Assembly (NCBI RefSeq): GCF_024198215.1
Contig: NZ_JAKCFA010000014.1
Coordinates: forward strand, 186,001 to 250,000
Reading direction: 5' to 3'
Origin: Myxococcus qinghaiensis
GTDB lineage: Bacteria > Myxococcota > Myxococcia > Myxococcales > Myxococcaceae
Length of the DNA stretch: 64,000 nucleotides
A program made the translations under genes and the position numbers. A model generated the notes under the pieces. It was not told where the DNA came from. It worked only from the letters and a program-made list of their open reading frames with translations, and did not search any database. Below, in pieces: positions 16,259-24,733 of the stretch. Each line of letters begins with the position of its first letter. Position 1 is the stretch's first letter.

Positions 16259-17824
16259 TCAGGGGCCGCAGGGGGATTGCATGTCCAATCCCATGTCCAG
16301 ATAGGCGCGGGCGCCGCTCTTCCAGAACTTCTTCATGACGTGCTCGGCGTTGGGCATGGAGTGGCCCGAGCCACACACATCCACCTTGATGGCCCCCGAG
16401 TAGAGGTTGAAGTCAGCCTGGTCCAGGAAGTCCAGGTTGGTGTCCGTGGAGGACATGTGGCAGGTGCGGCAGTAGGGCTTCACCACGCCCCGGTAGAGCC
16501 CCAGCCCCTTCTGCTTGGTGTTCGTCCAGTTAGGAGGCACGTAGGTGTCATTGGCCACCGCCGTGACGTCGGAGACCAGCTTGGGCGCGTAGGTGCCCTC
16601 GATGAACTCGCGGATGCCGTCAGAGGGGCCTGTCAGGGTGACCAGGTGGTTGAGGCGCCGCAGGGCGTCCGCCTGGGCTGACTGGGTGAAGCCCGTGGCG
16701 GTGGAATAGCGGAAGCTGAAGACGTCGAAGGGGAGGAATTGCGCCCGCCCCACCACGGAGTCGGTGTTCGCGTCGTAGTTCGCCTTGATGCCATGGCATG
16801 ACAGACAGTTGCCGGGCACGAAGGTGTTGAAGCCGGTGTTGTCGAGCTGCGCGGCGGGTGTCAGGAAGCCCGCGGCATCGTAGACCATGAACTTCACGCT
16901 GTTGGGGGCGTTGGCGGGGGGCGTGAAGGTCATCGCCACGGTGGCGAAGGAGTTCGTTCGGGCCACCGCGTCCTGGAGCGCGGACGCGGAGCTGCCACCG
17001 AAGATGGGCGCGCCGTCGAGCACTCCGTAGTTCTTCACGTAGCAGGCCAGGCCTACCTGGGACGGGGGGACCGCGAACGGCTTGCAATGCATCTCCCGGC
17101 CCAGCCCCAGGTCACCGTCGTTGTAGTAGGTGGCCGTGACGTCGCTCCCCGTGGTGAAGCCATAGTTGGAACGAAAGGCATCCAACGTCTCCGGCGCCTG
17201 GATCTGCTCGTAGTACTCCTCCGTCTCCGCGGTGCCCAATCCAGGCGACTTGCGCCCCAGGAACTCGGGCCGGTCCGCGACGGGCAGGTCCACGGGGTTG
17301 AGCCGCGTGGACACCAGCGCGGAGCGGTTGACGCCCAGGCCCTGGCACTCGGTGCCGAGGGTGTTCCAGGGCTGGGTGGCGTTCTGGGAGAAGCAGTCCG
17401 CGTAGGTGATGTCGTCGAACGTGTAGAGGACCGTCTGCCCATCCGGGTCCATGGCGACGGCGCGCACCTTCACCAGTCCTCCCGAGGGCCAGCGCGAGGA
17501 GAAGAGGAAGTTGGGGACGGGCGCGGCCGTGACGCTCCAGTGGTAGAGCGGCTCGGGGCGGTTGAAGGGGGTGGGCGTGGTGGTGGTGATGGCCGTGGCG
17601 AACTGCTGCCAGTTCGACGCCACCGTCGGGTCCAAATCAGGCTCCCTCAAGACCTGGAGGGACACGGGAGTGCTCGGCTCGGGGTAGTAGCCCTCGAACA
17701 GGAACGTCTCGCCAATCACCGAGTCCCCGGTGGTGGTGCCGTTGTGAGGCCCCGTCATACAACCCGAGGCGGCCAGCAACGCGAGGCAGGACAACACGAG
17801 GCGCCGGAACGAGAGCGGCGGCAT
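16259..17824 (-). CDS. Lipoprotein with two CxxCH haem-binding motifs (cytochrome c-like)
   Basis: The product has 521 aa. A lipoprotein signal ends LLAASGC (Cys 22). Two haem c attachment motifs are visible: Cys340-Leu-Ser-Cys343-His344 (NCLSCHG) and Cys452-Arg-Thr-Cys455-His456 (YCRTCHM). The N-terminal half is beta-rich with no known motif. Such proteins are widespread in myxobacteria and may take part in extracytoplasmic electron transfer or peroxide handling, but no partner reductase is encoded near. It is followed on the same strand, after 136 bp, by the metalloprotease gene. Function beyond haem binding cannot be stated. Confidence 0.82.
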   Translation of the reverse strand: MPPLSFRRLVLSCLALLAASGCMTGPHNGTTTGDSVIGETFLFEGYYPEPSTPVSLQVLREPDLDPTVASNWQQFATAITTTTPTPFNRPEPLYHWSVTAAPVPNFLFSSRWPSGGLVKVRAVAMDPDGQTVLYTFDDITYADCFSQNATQPWNTLGTECQGLGVNRSALVSTRLNPVDLPVADRPEFLGRKSPGLGTAETEEYYEQIQAPETLDAFRSNYGFTTGSDVTATYYNDGDLGLGREMHCKPFAVPPSQVGLACYVKNYGVLDGAPIFGGSSASALQDAVARTNSFATVAMTFTPPANAPNSVKFMVYDAAGFLTPAAQLDNTGFNTFVPGNCLSCHGIKANYDANTDSVVGRAQFLPFDVFSFRYSTATGFTQSAQADALRRLNHLVTLTGPSDGIREFIEGTYAPKLVSDVTAVANDTYVPPNWTNTKQKGLGLYRGVVKPYCRTCHMSSTDTNLDFLDQADFNLYSGAIKVDVCGSGHSMPNAEHVMKKFWKSGARAYLDMGLDMQSPCGP

Positions 17825-18183
17825 GGTCGGAGCTCCTTCACGGAAGGCGCCCGAAATGGGTCGCTTCCCCCCGAAGAGAACGGGCAGGCCTCCGAAAGCC
17901 CCTCACCCCTCCGTGTCGAATTCTTCACGACCGGTGACACCGCGCGACGACGCTCGGGGCGTGCGCATCATCCTCGGGCCGTCGCCTCGCGTAGCCCGGG
18001 GACGCGCCTGCGTTGGCGCTGGACGCGACCGGCGGAGAGACAAGTCCCGTGCGGGCTTCCCACTGGCCCCCCGAGGCGCGGAGCGAGTCACGGGCACGGT
18101 GGCTGCAACGTGCGCCCGCGCGACGGCGACCCCGAATCACCGCTCCGTCGCGGCCCCTTCCCCCCCGGTGAACACGAGGCAGC
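17825..18183. other. 359-bp divergent intergenic region
   Basis: It separates the leftward haem-motif lipoprotein gene from the rightward EEP-like gene. It should hold both promoters, but no convincing -35/-10 pair, strong dyad or small gene was recognised. Confidence 0.5.
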
Positions 18184-19560
18184 ATGCTCATCAAGTGCCA
18201 GAGGTGTCATCAGAACGCGTTCGTCTTCAGCTTCGAGAGCAGGAAGGTCTGCAGGAAGTGCAGCGCCCTCATCGCCGGGCGGCGCCCGAAGCAGGACGAG
18301 TACAAGTACCAGGGCAACAAGCTGGACCACCACAAGCGAAGGGTCGGTCAGGCCACCACGCGACTCACCGGCATCTCGAAGGGCCGGCACAAGCTGCGGC
18401 GCACCCAGTCCGCGCTGACGACGTCGGACATCTCGGAGGGAATCTTCGAGACGCAGATGGCCATCGAGACGCCCACCGTGGTCGACGACACGGCGACGTA
18501 CGCTCCCCCCAACGTCCTGCGCATGCAATGCATGACGCTCTTCATCCCCTTCGATGCGGGCAACAACTTCTACCGGAACAACGCGAAGCAAGGGACCTTC
18601 CAGGCGGACTTCATCCCCCAGCGCGACAACTTCTTCGCCCCCAGCTCGAACCCGACGGCGAGCCAGGCCCTCTCGTCATTCAACACCAAGCCCTATCCCG
18701 GTCAGCAGGTCTTCGAGGCCAAGTCGACGCCCCTGGATGAAGACGAAATCCTCGCCGGCTACAACAACATCGTGCTCAAGCACATCATGGCGTGCACGAA
18801 CACGGTGGAGTGGAAGCGGCTGCATGCCGCCAGCCCCATCGACCTGCACGTGCAGCTGAGCCGGCTCGTTCCCGAGGTCATCTTCCTCTCGGAAGAGCTC
18901 AAGGACGCGCCGTTCCCCTCCATGCTCCAGCCCTGCCCTGAGCTCAGGTATCGGAAGGTCGGCAGCATCCGCGCGCTGCTCGACCCCCAGGTCGACGCGA
19001 AGAATGAAATCGCCGCCTACGTGCTGATGGACGAGAAATACATCACCCAGGTCGTCTACCACGCGAGGACGCTTGTCCGCCCAGGCGTCAAACACGACGA
19101 GAAGTGGCTCTGCGTCCAGAAAATCGTGCCCGAGTTCCGCGTCTATTTCGAGGTCGCCGGCGTTCACCTGGACGCGGCCTACACGGGCTTCTCGTCCCCC
19201 ACCAAGAAGCAGGATGCGCTCGAGGAGGTGGGCCAGTTCGCGCGGGAGAACGAGGTCGACGCGCTGCTGGGTGACCTGAACATGGACTCGTTCGAGCTGA
19301 ACGGCGGGTTCTACCCCAACCGCTTCTCCTTCAAGTCCTTCTCCGACGACACCATCAAGCCTGTCTATACGCTGTCCCACTCCAACACCAACGCGAAGAA
19401 CAACTACATGGGTGGGTTGATTGCCAACAGCGCGCAGGTCGAGACCGAGTCCATGAACCTGCGAGGCGAAGACACGGTGTCGCTGTCCCGCACGCTGGAT
19501 GGGAAGTTCTACTCGGACCATCCCGCCATCATGGCGAACTACTTCAAGTCGTTCGCGTGA
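18184..19560 (+). CDS. Zinc-ribbon protein with endonuclease/exonuclease/phosphatase (EEP)-like domain
   Basis: The product has 458 aa with no signal peptide. The N-terminus has a four-Cys zinc ribbon (Cys5, Cys8, Cys23, Cys26) and a basic stretch (HHKRRVGQATTRL) suited to nucleic acid contact. From about residue 110 the EEP order appears: a catalytic-Glu-like VPEVIFLSEEL, a strand VAGVHLD, LLGDLNMDS at 361-369 (GDxN) and FYSDHPAI with Asp445 and His446. The first EEP motif, normally with an Asn, reads TLFIPFDAGNN and is atypical. Family members cleave phosphodiesters in DNA, RNA or lipids. The zinc ribbon and cytosolic location point to a nucleic acid substrate. An exported EEP protein is at 48907. 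Confidence 0.72.
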   Translation: MLIKCQRCHQNAFVFSFESRKVCRKCSALIAGRRPKQDEYKYQGNKLDHHKRRVGQATTRLTGISKGRHKLRRTQSALTTSDISEGIFETQMAIETPTVVDDTATYAPPNVLRMQCMTLFIPFDAGNNFYRNNAKQGTFQADFIPQRDNFFAPSSNPTASQALSSFNTKPYPGQQVFEAKSTPLDEDEILAGYNNIVLKHIMACTNTVEWKRLHAASPIDLHVQLSRLVPEVIFLSEELKDAPFPSMLQPCPELRYRKVGSIRALLDPQVDAKNEIAAYVLMDEKYITQVVYHARTLVRPGVKHDEKWLCVQKIVPEFRVYFEVAGVHLDAAYTGFSSPTKKQDALEEVGQFARENEVDALLGDLNMDSFELNGGFYPNRFSFKSFSDDTIKPVYTLSHSNTNAKNNYMGGLIANSAQVETESMNLRGEDTVSLSRTLDGKFYSDHPAIMANYFKSFA

Positions 19561-19648
19561 GGTCGCAGCGCGGATTGGAGCATCCGTTCAAGCCCGCGCG
19601 TGCTCGCGCCCCTACCCTGGCGATGAAGCTGTCACCAGGAGGACCTGC

Positions 19649-20593
19649 ATGGATGCGCCCGATTCGCCCCCGCCCGCCGCCTTCCGCGTCGGGAGGACGT
19701 TGACGTGGTGGTTCGTCTCACTCGCGCTCGCCTGCTTCGCCGGCGCGTGCGGCTGTGCCACGACGCCCACCCGCCGCCTCGTCTTTCCCTCCGCGCCCCT
19801 GCCCCCCGCGGAAACCCAAGCGCCTGGGGCGGTGCTGATGGTCCTCTCCGCCGCCTCCGAGCAGAAGCTCGCGGATGGCAGCACCCGCGCGACGGGCGTC
19901 TTCCTGAATGAGTTCTACGAGCCCTACCGCGCGCTCGTCGACGCGGGCTACGAGGTGGTGCTCGCGACGCCGGGAGGGCAGAGGCCCGCGTTCGACCCGG
20001 AGGGCCTGAAGCCGTCGTACTGGAAGGAGCGACCGGAGGCGCTCGCCGAGGCCCAGACCCTGGTGGCGGGGCTTCCCCAGCTCCAGGCGCCGCTTCCCCT
20101 GGCAGAGGTCCGCACGCGCGCGGCGACGTTCCAGGCCCTCCTCATCCCCGGAGGACAGGGCGTCATGGTGGACCTGCTCGACGACGCGGAGCTGCACGGC
20201 CTGCTCGTCGACTTCGGGGCCAGCGCCCGCCCCGTGGGGCTGGTGTGCCACGCCCCCGCGCTCCTGGCGCGGCTGCCCGCGGAGCAGAGCCCCTTCTCGG
20301 GGCGGCGCGTCACCTCCGTGTCGGGCTTCGAGGAGTGGTACATCGAGACGTTCGTCATGGGCGCGCGCGCGCAGGTGCGAGGCATCGGAGACCAGCTCGA
20401 CGAGGCTGGCTATGCCCATGAGACAGCGTTCCCTGGCCGCTCGCGCGCCGTGCGAGACTGCAACCTGGTGACGAGCCAGAACCCCTTCTCCGGCGCTGAC
20501 TTCAATGCGCTCTTCCTCGCCGCGCTCACGGACTGGCGCAACGCGGGGCGGTGCGAGCCGGAAGCCAGCGCGGCTCCGGACGCCGCGCCCTGA
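19649..20593 (+). CDS. Membrane-anchored DJ-1/PfpI family protein
   Basis: The product has 314 aa. ATG 19649 has AGGAGGA nine bases upstream. An N-terminal hydrophobic segment (about 20-38, ending CFAGACGC) is either a lipoprotein signal or an anchor, so the domain lies outside the cytoplasm. The DJ-1 fold is supported by ALLIPGGQGVMVDL and the nucleophile elbow GLVCHAPALL with Cys200, and by SFxxEEWY-type residues after it (SGFEEWYIET). It differs from the cytosolic paralogue at 7282 by the export signal and by lower similarity. An AraC regulator starts 10 bp downstream, so the two are almost certainly co-transcribed. Substrate is unknown. Confidence 0.82.
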   Translation: MDAPDSPPPAAFRVGRTLTWWFVSLALACFAGACGCATTPTRRLVFPSAPLPPAETQAPGAVLMVLSAASEQKLADGSTRATGVFLNEFYEPYRALVDAGYEVVLATPGGQRPAFDPEGLKPSYWKERPEALAEAQTLVAGLPQLQAPLPLAEVRTRAATFQALLIPGGQGVMVDLLDDAELHGLLVDFGASARPVGLVCHAPALLARLPAEQSPFSGRRVTSVSGFEEWYIETFVMGARAQVRGIGDQLDEAGYAHETAFPGRSRAVRDCNLVTSQNPFSGADFNALFLAALTDWRNAGRCEPEASAAPDAAP

Positions 20594-20603
20594 GGTGGAC
20601 CCG

Positions 20604-21581
20604 ATGACCGTGGAGGACCAAGGCGTCATGACGAGCCCGGCCCTGAGCGCCGTGCTCAAGGCCGTCGTCGCGCGTGACCACCCGGGGATTCCCACCGAGG
20701 GTCGCGACAAGGTCGCCATCCTCCAGGACGTCATGGAGGCCCATGGGTGGCGCGCCGTGCTGGAGCTCGGCCGGGCGCTGCGGGCGCTGTCCTCACATCC
20801 CGTGCTGCGAGCGCTCTGCGCGGCACAGACGCCCCGGCACGCGGTGGAGCGGTGGAGCACGCTCGAGCGCTTCATGCACTCCCGGCACCGGACACGACTC
20901 GTCGGGCATGACGTCGCGCGTGCCCGGATGACGCTGCGCCACGTGGCCATCGACGGCGGGAGGATTCGCGTCGTCAATGACTTGTTCATCTGGGGCGTCC
21001 TCATCGCCATTCTGGAGACGGCGGGCTTCACGGGAGTGAAAGTGTCGCTCGCGTCCGCCTCCGGCGCGGCCGTCGTCCTCCACGGTGGGGCCTCCAGGCT
21101 CGCGCCCAGGAAGCTGCCCGCGGTCACCGACGTGGCCACCTTCTCGTGGAAGCCCACGCGGCGGACTCCCGCGCCCGTGAGCGGAGTGTCAGCGAAGGGA
21201 GCGACAGGACAGGTCCGAGACCGGCTCCAGCGACTCATGAACGGCGACCTGCTGCACCCCTGGACGCTCGTGGAAAGCGCGCAGCGGCTCGCCTTGTCCC
21301 GCCGCACCCTTCAACGGGCCTTGCAAGAGGAAGGGACGACCTTCTCGGAGACCCTGCAGCGCTCGCGGGTCGACGCCGCGCATGGGCTGTTGGGCGATGC
21401 GAGCCTGACGCTCACGGACGTCGCGTTCTGCACGGGCTTCTCCGACCAGGCACACTTCTCCAGGACGTTTCGCAGATACAACGACGTTCCGCCCTCCGCG
21501 CTGCGAGGACTGATGCGCTCCGCCGGCTCCAGGCGACGAGGCAAGCCACGACAGCTCCCGAGCCAGCGGCCGCGGCCCTGA
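20604..21581 (+). CDS. AraC-family transcriptional regulator
   Basis: The product has 325 aa. ATG 20604 follows the DJ-1 stop by 10 bp; an in-frame ATG at 20628 is a possible alternative. The C-terminal AraC domain (about 205-305) has both helix-turn-helices: ESAQRLALSRRTLQRALQEE and the second with TDVAFCTGFSDQAHFSRTF ending RRYNDVPPSALR. The N-terminal 190 residues are an effector or oligomerisation region of the AraC-binding-like type (compare the OruR/ArgR-type arabinose-binding domain) without a clear ligand. Co-transcription with the exported DJ-1 protein suggests it controls its own operon. Confidence 0.9.
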   Translation: MTVEDQGVMTSPALSAVLKAVVARDHPGIPTEGRDKVAILQDVMEAHGWRAVLELGRALRALSSHPVLRALCAAQTPRHAVERWSTLERFMHSRHRTRLVGHDVARARMTLRHVAIDGGRIRVVNDLFIWGVLIAILETAGFTGVKVSLASASGAAVVLHGGASRLAPRKLPAVTDVATFSWKPTRRTPAPVSGVSAKGATGQVRDRLQRLMNGDLLHPWTLVESAQRLALSRRTLQRALQEEGTTFSETLQRSRVDAAHGLLGDASLTLTDVAFCTGFSDQAHFSRTFRRYNDVPPSALRGLMRSAGSRRRGKPRQLPSQRPRP

Positions 21582-21654
21582 TGTCATATGCGAAGCAGGG
21601 CACGCGTCATGGCACGGCGCATTCCCCACCCGCACGAACCTCAGGAGCGACGCC

Positions 21655-22269
21655 ATGACCGACCACCTCCGTCCCGAAGCCGGGCTCTTCTCTCGCAGCT
21701 CGCTGTCGTCCTACGAGTCGGAGGTCGCGCGCCTCCTGATTCCGGACGCCTCCTGGCGGCTGCTCCTGGTGAGCCTTCCTTCCTTCGCACCCGAGGAGGC
21801 GGTCTACCTTCGGGACAAGGGGCTCGGGCCCCAGGTTGTCGCCACACGGATGGAGACGAAGCTCTGGCCCATCCTGATGGGCTATACGAAAGGCCGGACC
21901 GCAACGCAGGACGGGCCCGCCGTCGAGGTGGCCAGGGCCCCCATCGCGATGCCTCTGCTCGAACAACTGAGCCAACTCTGGGTCGCGGCGCTCCTCAGGA
22001 CGAGATTCCCGCGCAGGCCCGACCTGCATCTCGACGGAACGACGTACCACCTCGGCGCGCACTGCCGTCCGTTCGGAATCCTGACCGGGCACACCTGGAG
22101 CCCTCCGCTCCCGTCCCTCATGGCGGGACTCGTCGACATCGGCGCGAAGCTCACACGCTACGCCCGAGCTCCCGAGGAGCAGCGCTCAAGCATCGCCGAT
22201 GCCCTGCTGCAAGAAAGCACGGACCTGCATCGACGGTTCGAAGCCGAGGATGCGTTCGGCGGGGTCTGA
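21655..22269 (+). CDS. Hypothetical protein, 204 aa
   Basis: The product has 204 aa from ATG 21655, which has a GGAG-type ribosome site at about 21642-21646. No signal peptide, membrane segment or known motif was recognised. The sequence has a PDASWRLLLVSLPSFAPEE stretch and two conserved-looking aromatic/Gly blocks (TTYHLGAHCRPFGI). Base composition matches neighbours. It ends 26 bp before a convergent gene and is preceded by the AraC gene by 73 bp. No function is proposed. Confidence 0.68.
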   Translation: MTDHLRPEAGLFSRSSLSSYESEVARLLIPDASWRLLLVSLPSFAPEEAVYLRDKGLGPQVVATRMETKLWPILMGYTKGRTATQDGPAVEVARAPIAMPLLEQLSQLWVAALLRTRFPRRPDLHLDGTTYHLGAHCRPFGILTGHTWSPPLPSLMAGLVDIGAKLTRYARAPEEQRSSIADALLQESTDLHRRFEAEDAFGGV

Positions 22270-22294
22270 ACGAGCAAGCACCCAACGGCCGTTG

Positions 22295-22651
22295 TCAGCG
22301 ATAACGCCGGGCGAGGCGGAAGAACAGCACGCCAAAGAACGCAAAGGCCAGGCCCGCGAGCACGGAGCCATTCAGCCACCCCTTCGCCTGGGCATCCGTC
22401 GCTCCAGCCAGAAGCGACATGGCCGCCACGGCGAGCAGCATCGCGCCCACGATGCGATACCCCGACCCCGCCGCCGAATAGACCCCTGGCGACCGATTGA
22501 GGAGGGTGTTGAGGGCCTGGACCTTCTGCTCGCAGCGATTGCGACAGGCCAGACCGTCACCCAGGTCCGTCAGACATTCGAGACAGATGCCCCGCTGGCA
22601 GTTCTTGCAGAGGCCGACAGCCGCGACGGGTGCATGCTGAAAACAGTTCAT
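22295..22651 (-). CDS. Small membrane protein with B-box-like zinc motif
   Basis: The product has 118 aa. The N-terminal 40 residues carry Cys3, His6, Cys15, Cys18, Cys23, Cys26, Cys36 and Cys40, a CxxH-then-CxxC spacing like B-box or rhomboid-associated zinc domains common in bacteria. Two membrane segments follow, about 66-82 and 92-111, and the product ends in a basic tail. A membrane-bound zinc-binding adaptor is a reasonable description. Partner and function are unknown. It shares the strand with the frameshifted lipoprotein just downstream of its start. Confidence 0.78.
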   Translation of the reverse strand: MNCFQHAPVAAVGLCKNCQRGICLECLTDLGDGLACRNRCEQKVQALNTLLNRSPGVYSAAGSGYRIVGAMLLAVAAMSLLAGATDAQAKGWLNGSVLAGLAFAFFGVLFFRLARRYR

Positions 22652-22670
22652 GGCTCGACGCTATCATCCC

Positions 22671-23008
22671 TCACGGGCTCAAGATGGCGGCATCAAGGAT
22701 GCGAGCATTCTCCGCGCAACCGTCCCGCAGGGCGCGCTCGTCCCCGGGAAGCACCACGTCCAATACCTCCAGCCGATAGTCGCGGTCCGCCAGCAGGAGG
22801 TCTGTGACGAAGTCGTGCTGGAGGCCCGGGTGGTGGCGAGGCGCCGGACCTGCTCGTAGCAGGAGTCTCCTCCGAGGGGTGGTGTGACGGGCTCCTGCTC
22901 GGAGTGACACGCGAGCAAGGCCAGGCACAACGCAAGGACCGCGCTCGACCTCTGCCCACCTGACTCCCGGTCCTCATCAATGGTGTCTCCCGGCGCGGTC
23001 CCAGCCAC
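22671..23008 (-). pseudogene. Frameshifted small lipoprotein gene
   Basis: Two overlapping frames on the minus strand each carry one half of a plausible protein. The upstream frame (from GTG 23008) has a lipoprotein signal (VLALCLALLAC) and runs through SCYEQVRRLATTR. The frame then loses protein-like composition, while the second frame resumes with HDFVTDLLLADRDYRLEV and closes at 22671 after NARILDAAILSP. The junction is near 22830-22850. A single-base change would restore one protein of about 100 residues. It could be a true pseudogene or a sequence error. Confidence 0.6.
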
Positions 23009-23047
23009 CTCGTCGGATGGCCGGGCTCGTCACCGCATCCGCGACAC

Positions 23048-23329
23048 TCAGGGGGCACAGTAGGCGATGTGTTCCTGGGTGTAGCGGCCCCGCTGTTCGC
23101 CGAACTGGTTGAGGCTAGAGGGGCAGTCGCAGTACTCACGGCCGACCTCGACGTTGTTCACATACCAGTACCGGTTGAAGGCACGCGTCCCGTCACAAGC
23201 CCAGATGAGGGCCTGCTCGGTCGACTCGATGACCTCCGTCTCCTCCACGGCCAGCTGCTCGGGAGCACCACCACATCCCCCCAGGACCAGCGCGACGGCA
23301 CAGACCAGCTTCACGGACTGCTTGAACAT
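23048..23329 (-). CDS. Small lipoprotein with DUF6289-like C-terminus
   Basis: The product has 93 aa from ATG 23329, chosen because GGGAG lies about 10 nt upstream and the product begins with a lipoprotein signal (LVCAVALVLGGC); frame upstream is extended but not needed. The mature end has four cysteines in the pattern WACDG-x12-NNVEVGREYCDCPSS-x15-YC, which resembles the small exported DUF6289 family of myxobacteria. Function is unknown. It stands upstream of the frameshifted lipoprotein in the same direction and is divergent from the astacin gene. Confidence 0.75.
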   Translation of the reverse strand: MFKQSVKLVCAVALVLGGCGGAPEQLAVEETEVIESTEQALIWACDGTRAFNRYWYVNNVEVGREYCDCPSSLNQFGEQRGRYTQEHIAYCAP

Positions 23330-23554
23330 GCTCGGCTCCCATCCGATGAATCGAAAGTATCGCGGAGCAGTCCTATCACAGATGCAACGGTGCTCCGAAA
23401 TCGAATGAGCCTGGTGAAACCAGCCCTCTTCAGCCTCACGAGACAACATCACTCACACCATCAGTCCCCGGGCGTACAGAGCCATGGGCCAGCGCGTGGC
23501 TGCCGCAGCGGAATGATATGACCCCGGTGCAGCGTCCCTTCCCTGGAGCCCTTC

Positions 23555-24469
23555 ATGAAGTCTGCATTCGCGAAGTCGCTGTGCCTTCTTCCCTGGGTCC
23601 TCACGGCCGTCCTGGCCTGTGGCCCTGAAGCCGAGGAGGCCGCCTCTGGCCCCAGACTCAGGCCAGGTCAGCTCACGGACAGCGACCGGCTTGAGCTGGC
23701 CCAGGTGGAGGCATTCGGAGAGGAGGAAGCGCTGGACGTCCCGGTGGTGGAGCGCAACGGCCTGCTGCTGCTCGAAGGGGACATCCTCGTGGGCCGGACG
23801 TCCGAGAGCCCGAGCGCGCTGAAGCAGGCCCTGGAAGTCTCCCAGTTCAATGGCATCCCCCAGGGCAGCCTGCGCTGGCCGGAGGGGAAGATTCCCTACG
23901 TGGTGTCCAATGTCTTCACATCGGCCCAGGAGAAAATGATTGCCCAGGCCATGAAGGAAATCAAGGACAGGACCGGGGTGCGCTTCGTCCCCCGCACCGA
24001 TGAAGCGGACTTCGTCAGAATCATCAAGACGAACGACGGTTGCTATTACGCCGCGGGCCCGGGCAGGAAGGGCGGCGCGCAGGAGCTGTCACTCCAGGAC
24101 AACAACCAGGCGAGCTGCTTCTATCACGACATCATCATCCACGAGCTGCTGCACGCCGTGGGCCTGTGGCACGAGCAGTCCCGCTACGACCGGAACAAGT
24201 TCGTGCGCATCATCTGGGACAACATCCAGAAGGGTCGCAAGCCGCAGTTCCAGCGCATCCCCGCCTCGCGCTCCGACGTCTACGACACCGAATACGACTA
24301 CCGCTCCGTCATGCACTACGACAAGAACGCGTTCGGCGTCACCTCCTCGGCCATCACCATCAGGCCCAGGGATGAGGACTACCTGAACGTCATCGGCCGC
24401 GTGGAGTCCATGAGCGCGACCGATGCCAGGAAGGTGAGGCGCATCTACCAGGACCTGCTCGAGCCCTGA
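23555..24469 (+). CDS. Astacin-family zinc metalloprotease (M12A), exported
   Basis: The product has 304 aa. The signal ends LTAVLAC, a lipobox. The propeptide contains LLLEGDILVG; Asp76 corresponds to the Asp-switch FxGD of astacins that keeps the enzyme latent. The catalytic domain begins near WPEGKIPYVV and shows the full signature HELLHAVGLWHEQSRYDR with His196, Glu197, His200 and His206, followed by the Met-turn SVMHYDKNAFG with its zinc-side Tyr. It is one compact catalytic domain without C-terminal extensions. Family activity is endoproteolysis of extracellular proteins; for this organism a secreted or surface protease active on prey or matrix is likely. A candidate terminator follows at 24542. 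Confidence 0.95.
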   Translation: MKSAFAKSLCLLPWVLTAVLACGPEAEEAASGPRLRPGQLTDSDRLELAQVEAFGEEEALDVPVVERNGLLLLEGDILVGRTSESPSALKQALEVSQFNGIPQGSLRWPEGKIPYVVSNVFTSAQEKMIAQAMKEIKDRTGVRFVPRTDEADFVRIIKTNDGCYYAAGPGRKGGAQELSLQDNNQASCFYHDIIIHELLHAVGLWHEQSRYDRNKFVRIIWDNIQKGRKPQFQRIPASRSDVYDTEYDYRSVMHYDKNAFGVTSSAITIRPRDEDYLNVIGRVESMSATDARKVRRIYQDLLEP

Positions 24470-24541
24470 GTTCCCATCACGCGGTCATCGCGTCGAACCC
24501 GCGACCGAGGCCGACCCGGGCGTCAGCCTGCGCCACTCCAA

Positions 24542-24563
24542 GACTCGACGAGTTCGTCGAGTC
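24542..24563. terminator. Perfect 10-bp dyad followed by a T-rich tract, probable terminator
   Basis: GACTCGACGA (24542-24551) and TCGTCGAGTC (24554-24563) are perfect inverted repeats with a 2-bp centre, followed on the plus strand by CGTCCTTTTCCTTT. It lies 73 bp after the astacin stop and before a convergent gene. The near-contiguous symmetry would also suit a protein-binding site, so the terminator role is the preferred but not exclusive reading. Confidence 0.5.
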
Positions 24564-24733
24564 CGTCCTTTTCCTTTCGAGGTCGACACCGACAGGATGT
24601 CCAGACACCACGCTGGTTGCCATTGGACCTGGGTCGGGCATCCGTCAGCGGCCGCATGGTGCGAGGGAGTCAACTCCAGACACCGGCATGAAGGAGGCCG
24701 TGACGAAGGACCCGTCCTGAGTCCTCGCGCGCC

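Noticed and set aside
22283..22294. CAACGGCCGTTG palindrome as a terminator
   Set aside because: It has no loop space for a stable hairpin, and the intergenic gap is only 25 bp.
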